NCBI GenBank assembly: GCA_964383535.1
Contig: CAYLHS010000073.1
Coordinates: 1-10,378, forward strand
Direction: 5' to 3'
Origin: CAYLHS01 sp964383535
GTDB lineage: Bacteria > Actinomycetota > Acidimicrobiia > Spongiisociales > UBA4744
Length of the DNA: 10,378 nucleotides
Below the pieces are notes generated by a model, which worked only from the letters and a program-made list of their open reading frames with translations, had not been told where the DNA came from and did not search any database. Below, piece after piece: positions 7,068 through 10,378 of this stretch (the first letter of the stretch is position 1; each line of letters starts with the position of its first letter). The translations under genes were made by a program, and so were the position numbers.

Positions 7068-8156
7068 CTAGTGGAACGGTGGTGCGTACATCAACCCGCC
7101 GTCGGTCCACAACGCGTTCAGGCCACGCTTGAGACCGAGCACCGACAGGTTCCTGTCGAACACCTCGCCGTAGTTGCCGACCTGCTTGATCACCTGATAG
7201 AAGGCGTCCGCAGGCAGTCCCATGACCGACTGGAGTTCGCCCTCACCGCCGAGCATGCGCTGCACCTCACCGTTGGGCGGGTTGGCCACCATGTCATCGA
7301 CATTGGCACTGGTGATGCCGTTCTCTTCCGCCGTGATCATCGCGAACACGGTCCAGGAGATGACATCGCTCCACACGTCGTCACCCTGCTTGGTCGCGGG
7401 ACCAAGGGGCTCCTTCGAGATCGGCACGGTCGGGAAGATCACCCAATCGCCCGGGGCAGGTTCCTGGACCGACTTCTCGGACACCAGACCTGAACCGTCG
7501 GTCGTTACCGCGTCACACGCACCGGCCTTGAAGTTCTCCAACACGAGGTTGAAGTCATCGAACGTCGTGAGGGTGAACTGGACGCCGAGGGCGTCCATTG
7601 CCTCGCTGATGTTCTTCTCTGTGGTGGTACCGGCGTTCGTGCAGATCGTCGCTCCGGCCAAGTCGGAGAGTGTCGAGTCGCTCGTGAAACCGTCGGCCGC
7701 ACGAGCCATCACCTGCTGGCCGTCGTAGTAGGTCGTCGGGGCAAACGTCAGACCGAGCTCAGTGTCACGATCCTGTGTCCAGGTCGTGTTGCGGCTCAGC
7801 ACGTCGATCGCGCCGCTGTTCAGCGCTTCGAACCGCTGTGCAGCGGTCAGCGATGTGTACTCGACCTTGGACGCGTCGCCGAGAACCGCAGCGGCAACCG
7901 CCTTGCACAGCTCGACATCGAAGCCGACGTAGTTCCCCGCGTTGTCCTTCGAGCCGAAGCCCGGAAGTGTCTCGTTGACGCCGCACTTGAGGGTTCCGCG
8001 TTGGATCACGGTATCCAGCAGACCCCCAGCACCCTGTGATGGCGGCGCCGTCGTCTCTGTTGCGGCGGTGGTCGTTGTCGTTTCGCCGCCGGTCGTTCCG
8101 CATGCAGCGGCCACCATGGCGAGCACAACCACCAAAAGGATCAGTCTCTTCCCCAT
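7068..8156 (-). CDS. aapJ: General L-amino-acid-binding lipoprotein (AapJ-like)
   Basis: A 362-residue periplasmic-type binding protein made as a lipoprotein. The signal peptide MGKRLILLVVVLAMVAAACG has its lipobox at AAAC (C19 lipidated). A Thr-rich linker (22-38) follows, then the binding domain. Family marks: GTLKCGVNETLPGF (54-67), GNYVGFDVELCKAVAAAV (74-91), and a DVLSRNTTWTQDRDTELGLTF stretch beginning at residue 118, which is the hallmark of AapJ/BztA general amino-acid binders rather than single-substrate binders. Typical AapJ is about 340 residues, so the length fits once the lipid linker is counted. The ATG at 8156 has GGAGG at 8161-8165, four bases upstream. As first gene of the operon it would capture amino acids outside the membrane and deliver them to AapQM. 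A strong hairpin just after its stop may raise its yield relative to the channel genes. The exact amino-acid range is not readable from sequence. Confidence 0.93.
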   Translation of the reverse strand: MGKRLILLVVVLAMVAAACGTTGGETTTTTAATETTAPPSQGAGGLLDTVIQRGTLKCGVNETLPGFGSKDNAGNYVGFDVELCKAVAAAVLGDASKVEYTSLTAAQRFEALNSGAIDVLSRNTTWTQDRDTELGLTFAPTTYYDGQQVMARAADGFTSDSTLSDLAGATICTNAGTTTEKNISEAMDALGVQFTLTTFDDFNLVLENFKAGACDAVTTDGSGLVSEKSVQEPAPGDWVIFPTVPISKEPLGPATKQGDDVWSDVISWTVFAMITAEENGITSANVDDMVANPPNGEVQRMLGGEGELQSVMGLPADAFYQVIKQVGNYGEVFDRNLSVLGLKRGLNALWTDGGLMYAPPFH

Positions 8157-8180
8157 TCGTCCTCCAGCTCCTGTAGGTAC

Positions 8181-8195
8181 GCGGGGTGTTCCCGC
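8181..8195 (-). other. Short hairpin in the presumed aapJ leader
   Basis: GCGGG (8181-8185) and CCCGC (8191-8195) form a 5-bp GC stem with a 5-base loop. It lies between the candidate promoter and the aapJ ribosome site, so it would be in the untranslated leader if the promoter call is right. Too short to assign a role; chance is possible in GC-rich DNA. Confidence 0.3.
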
Positions 8196-8204
8196 AGTCC
8201 TGTC

Positions 8205-8251
8205 AACTTAGCTGGCGGGGAATACCGACTTCAACTGGTACCAGGTATTCC
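8205..8251 (-). promoter_or_regulatory. Candidate aapJ promoter with an inverted-repeat operator
   Basis: Reading toward aapJ on the minus strand, TTGAAG (8234 to 8229) and TAAGTT (8210 to 8205), spaced by 18 bases, resemble a sigma-70-type -35 and -10; transcription would start near 8198, giving a leader of about 42 bases. An exact 8-bp inverted repeat, GGAATACC (8219-8226) and GGTATTCC (8244-8251), flanks the -35, with one arm between the two boxes. A 10-bp palindrome CTGGTACCAG sits at 8235-8244. This is where a repressor or activator could bind. The same repeat could instead end the dxs transcript, whose stop is 13 bases before it. The repeats are seen; the role is inferred. Confidence 0.42.
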
Positions 8252-8264
8252 GAGGTGGTGGCGG

Positions 8265-10118
8265 TCAGCCGAGCGCGGTCGCGATTCGGTCCACCAGGGA
8301 TTCGACGTCCATCCCGACGGATTCCAAGACGGCGGCGGCCGAGCCGAACGGCAGGAATCGGTCAGGGAGACCGATGGTGTGCACCTTCGACGAACCATCG
8401 CTCAGCAGATCCATGACCCCCTCCCCGAAGCCGCCTGACAGCACGTTGTCTTCGATCGTGATGACGTGAGGAACGCCGGCTGCCCACTCGTGAATCCGCG
8501 GGTCCATGGGTTTGACCCAGCGAGCATTGACGACTCCTATCGACAGGCCTCGCTGCTCGAGTGCGATGGCGGACTTGACCGCCGACTCCACCATCCTCCC
8601 CACCGCGAAGATCACGGCGTCGGTTCCCTGCCGGAGTTCTTCCCACACGCCGACCTCCATGGGTTCGATGGGGAGCCCGGGCAGCGAGCCGGCCGCACCC
8701 TTCGGGAAACGAATCGCTATCGGCCCATCCGTGGTCACCGCCGTACCGATCATCGCGCATAGCTCTGTGGCGTCCGATGGAGCCCCAATCGTCATGTTGG
8801 GGATCATGCGAAGGTAGGAGAGGTCGAATGCACCGTGGTGTGAGGCGCCATCCGGCCCCGTAATGCCGGCCCTGTCGATCAGGAACACGACCGGAAGATC
8901 GTGCAGTGCGACGTCCATGGTGACCTGGTCGAACGCTCGTTGGAGAAAGCTCGAGTAAATGGCGACAACGGGGCGAAGCCCCGCCATTGCGAGCCCGGCA
9001 GCGAGGGCGACGGCGTGCTGTTCTGCGATCCCCGTGTCGATGACACGATCCGGCAACTCCTCAGCCATCTCTGCGAGACCGGTGCTCGAGATCATCGCAG
9101 CAGAGATACCGATCAGCTCGGGATGCTCCCGCGCTGCGTGCACAAGCGCCCTGCCCGCGATGTCGGTGAGCTTCAGCTCGGAGTTCTTGGGCTGGCCGGT
9201 AGGCACGTGGAACGACCCAACGCCATGCAGTTTGTCCACCTCATCACGAATGGCCGGCTCGTACCCCTTGCCCTTCTCCGTGACCACGTGCACAACGGTT
9301 GGTTCATCGAACGCGCGTGCATGGGCGAACGCTTCCTCCAGTGCTTTGATGTCGTGCCCGTCGATCACTCCGGAGTACTTGAGGCCCATGGCGTCGAATA
9401 CGGTTCCGGGCTCGATCAGCTGCTTGAGGCCCTCCTTGAGTCGCCTGGCCAGCTCGTCCGCGCCCTCGCCGACCCCGGGGATGCCACGCAGCATCTTGCC
9501 CAGTGCCTTCTTGGCCCACTCATACCGAGGGTCGAATCGCATGTGGGCGAGCGCCGCGATCCCGCCGACGGTGGGGGCGTACGACCGGCCGTTGTCGTTG
9601 AGGACGATGATCAGACGCGGCGGCTGCACAACCGCAATGTGGTTCAGTGCCTCATACGCCATGCCACCGGTGAGCGCACCATCGCCGATCACGGCCACCG
9701 TGTAGGCATCTTCGCCTCGGCGAGCGACGGCCAGCGCGTTTCCAAGCGCGTAGCTGAGTGCGGTGGACGCGTGGCTGTTCTCCACCCAATCGTGCTCGCT
9801 CTCCTGCCTGTTCGGATAACCGGAGAGACCACCGAACTGACGCAACTCGGAGAAGTCCTGCCGGCCCGTGATCAGCTTGTGGACGTACGCCTGGTGGCCG
9901 ACATCGAAGATGATCCGGTCCCTCGGGCTGTCGAAGCTGCGGTGGATTGCCAGCGTCAGCTCTACGACGCCGAGGTTCGGCGACAGGTGCCCGCCCGTGT
10001 TGCTGATCTGGTCGACAAGATACGCGCGGATCTCCGAACTCAGCTCCTCGAGCTGTTCGTACGAAAGCACCGCGAGGTCGCGGGGATCATGAATCTGTGC
10101 CAGGAGACCATCACTCAT
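8265..10118 (-). CDS. dxs: 1-deoxy-D-xylulose-5-phosphate synthase
   Basis: A 617-residue cytoplasmic, thiamine-diphosphate-dependent enzyme that condenses pyruvate and glyceraldehyde 3-phosphate to 1-deoxy-D-xylulose 5-phosphate, the entry step of the MEP isoprenoid route. Family marks: GGHLSPNLGVVELTLAIH (42-59) with H44, DVGHQAYVHKLITGR (72-86) with H75, and the thiamine-binding motif GDGALTGGMAYEALN (145-159) with Asn in LNDN (173-176). The transketolase-like middle domain has DTGIAEQH (361-368) with catalytic E366, SSFLQRAFDQV (389-399) with R394, and DRAGITGPDGASHHGAFD (415-432) with D423 and H427. The C-terminal domain ends near residue 615. Length is close to the usual 620-640, and all expected active-site residues are present, so it should be active. 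The ATG at 10118 has GAGGA (10124-10128) five bases upstream. No other isoprenoid gene is beside it. Confidence 0.98.
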   Translation of the reverse strand: MSDGLLAQIHDPRDLAVLSYEQLEELSSEIRAYLVDQISNTGGHLSPNLGVVELTLAIHRSFDSPRDRIIFDVGHQAYVHKLITGRQDFSELRQFGGLSGYPNRQESEHDWVENSHASTALSYALGNALAVARRGEDAYTVAVIGDGALTGGMAYEALNHIAVVQPPRLIIVLNDNGRSYAPTVGGIAALAHMRFDPRYEWAKKALGKMLRGIPGVGEGADELARRLKEGLKQLIEPGTVFDAMGLKYSGVIDGHDIKALEEAFAHARAFDEPTVVHVVTEKGKGYEPAIRDEVDKLHGVGSFHVPTGQPKNSELKLTDIAGRALVHAAREHPELIGISAAMISSTGLAEMAEELPDRVIDTGIAEQHAVALAAGLAMAGLRPVVAIYSSFLQRAFDQVTMDVALHDLPVVFLIDRAGITGPDGASHHGAFDLSYLRMIPNMTIGAPSDATELCAMIGTAVTTDGPIAIRFPKGAAGSLPGLPIEPMEVGVWEELRQGTDAVIFAVGRMVESAVKSAIALEQRGLSIGVVNARWVKPMDPRIHEWAAGVPHVITIEDNVLSGGFGEGVMDLLSDGSSKVHTIGLPDRFLPFGSAAAVLESVGMDVESLVDRIATALG

Positions 10119-10257
10119 CGACGTCCTCGAGATCGACGGGTGAACGACAGACTAGTGGCGAATCGGGTGGAAGCTCGGGGAACGACATGCGACCGGCGTG
10201 TCAGTCGCGTACCATCGGACAAGCGGCACCTGTGCACGCATGGAGGAAGGAAGACCA
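10119..10257. promoter_or_regulatory. Divergent promoter region between dxs and the right-edge lipoprotein gene
   Basis: The 139-base gap must drive dxs leftward and the lipoprotein gene rightward. For the + strand, TACCAT (10210-10215) is a plausible -10, with a weak -35-like ATGCGA at 10187-10192 (17-base spacing) and a ribosome site GGAGGAAGG at 10242-10250. For dxs, TAGTCT (10154 to 10149) is a possible -10 with no clear -35. I see no convincing operator dyad or RNA gene in the gap. All promoter calls here are weak. Confidence 0.35.
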
Positions 10258-10378
10258 ATGAAACGATCAAGAGCGGTCCTGCTGCTCGTCCTTGTACTGG
10301 CGCTGGTCGCAACAGCGTGTGCCAAGGGAGCAAGCGGCGACTACAAACTGGTGAAGCCAGACACACTCACGGTCTGCA
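10258..10378 (+). CDS. Lipoprotein, likely second amino-acid ABC substrate-binding protein (3' end outside window)
   Basis: Only the first 40 residues are visible. They show a classical lipoprotein signal peptide, MKRSRAVLLLVLVLALVATAC, with lipobox VATAC and C21 as the lipid site. A short linker follows, and then YKLVKPDTLTVC. The motif of a short polar stretch followed by a TLTVC beta strand is how mature polar amino-acid binding proteins (SBP family 3) usually begin. The ATG at 10258 follows GGAGGAAGG (10242-10250). If the call is right, a second amino-acid-type ABC transporter may begin here, next to but divergent from dxs. The fold call rests on a few residues and could be wrong; the lipoprotein call is much firmer. 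Confidence 0.65.
   Translation, partial: MKRSRAVLLLVLVLALVATACAKGASGDYKLVKPDTLTVC

Noticed and set aside
6314..7132. 272-residue open frame on the + strand
   Set aside because: Antisense to aapQ, low complexity and charged, with no ribosome site or recognisable domain.
8201..8206. Perfect TTGACA hexamer on the - strand upstream of aapJ as a -35 box
   Set aside because: No acceptable -10 follows at 16-19 bases. The TTGAAG/TAAGTT pair just upstream is a better promoter candidate and overlaps it.

Overview
The window reads as ordinary chromosome of a GC-rich bacterium, most likely an actinobacterium. The basis is high GC in coding regions, frequent GTG starts, strong GGAGG-type ribosome sites, and lipoproteins whose signal peptide is followed by a threonine-rich linker. 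That linker style is common in Acidimicrobiia-like lineages, but the lineage is an inference, not a proof. I see no tRNA, rRNA, CRISPR array, insertion sequence or phage gene. No gene-free stretch exceeds 300 bases; the longest is the 139-base gap at 10119-10257.

Layout. Positions 1-1241 (+) hold the end of an NfeD-family membrane protein and a complete SPFH/band-7 (stomatin-like) protein, a classic membrane-quality or microdomain pair. A near-perfect hairpin separates them from a convergent gene at 1272-2414 (-) for an M20-family amidohydrolase or peptidase of the AbgB/PM20D2 type. Divergent from it, across a 57-base gap, is a small lipoprotein of unknown function (2472-2984, +). Positions 3026-8156 (-) form a four-gene L-amino-acid ABC transporter operon in the order aapJ-aapQ-aapM-aapP: substrate-binding lipoprotein, permease, permease, ATPase. 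Upstream of it, on the same strand, is dxs (8265-10118), the first enzyme of the MEP isoprenoid pathway. At the right edge (10258-10378, +) a second substrate-binding-like lipoprotein begins and runs out of the window.

How the parts work together. AapJ would capture amino acids outside the membrane, AapQ and AapM form the channel, and AapP hydrolyses ATP. A strong hairpin between aapJ and aapQ, able to exchange with a second hairpin over the aapQ ribosome site, could set a higher yield of the binding protein than of the channel. A dyad around a candidate promoter before aapJ may be an operator. The M20 enzyme could release amino acids from conjugates or dipeptides, but a functional link to the transporter is only suggested by proximity.

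The least ordinary features are the two permeases. Both are much longer than typical AapQ and AapM, with extra membrane segments inserted ahead of the conserved EAA loop. In the AapM-like protein this adds about ten hydrophobic segments. I found no clearly new multi-gene system here.
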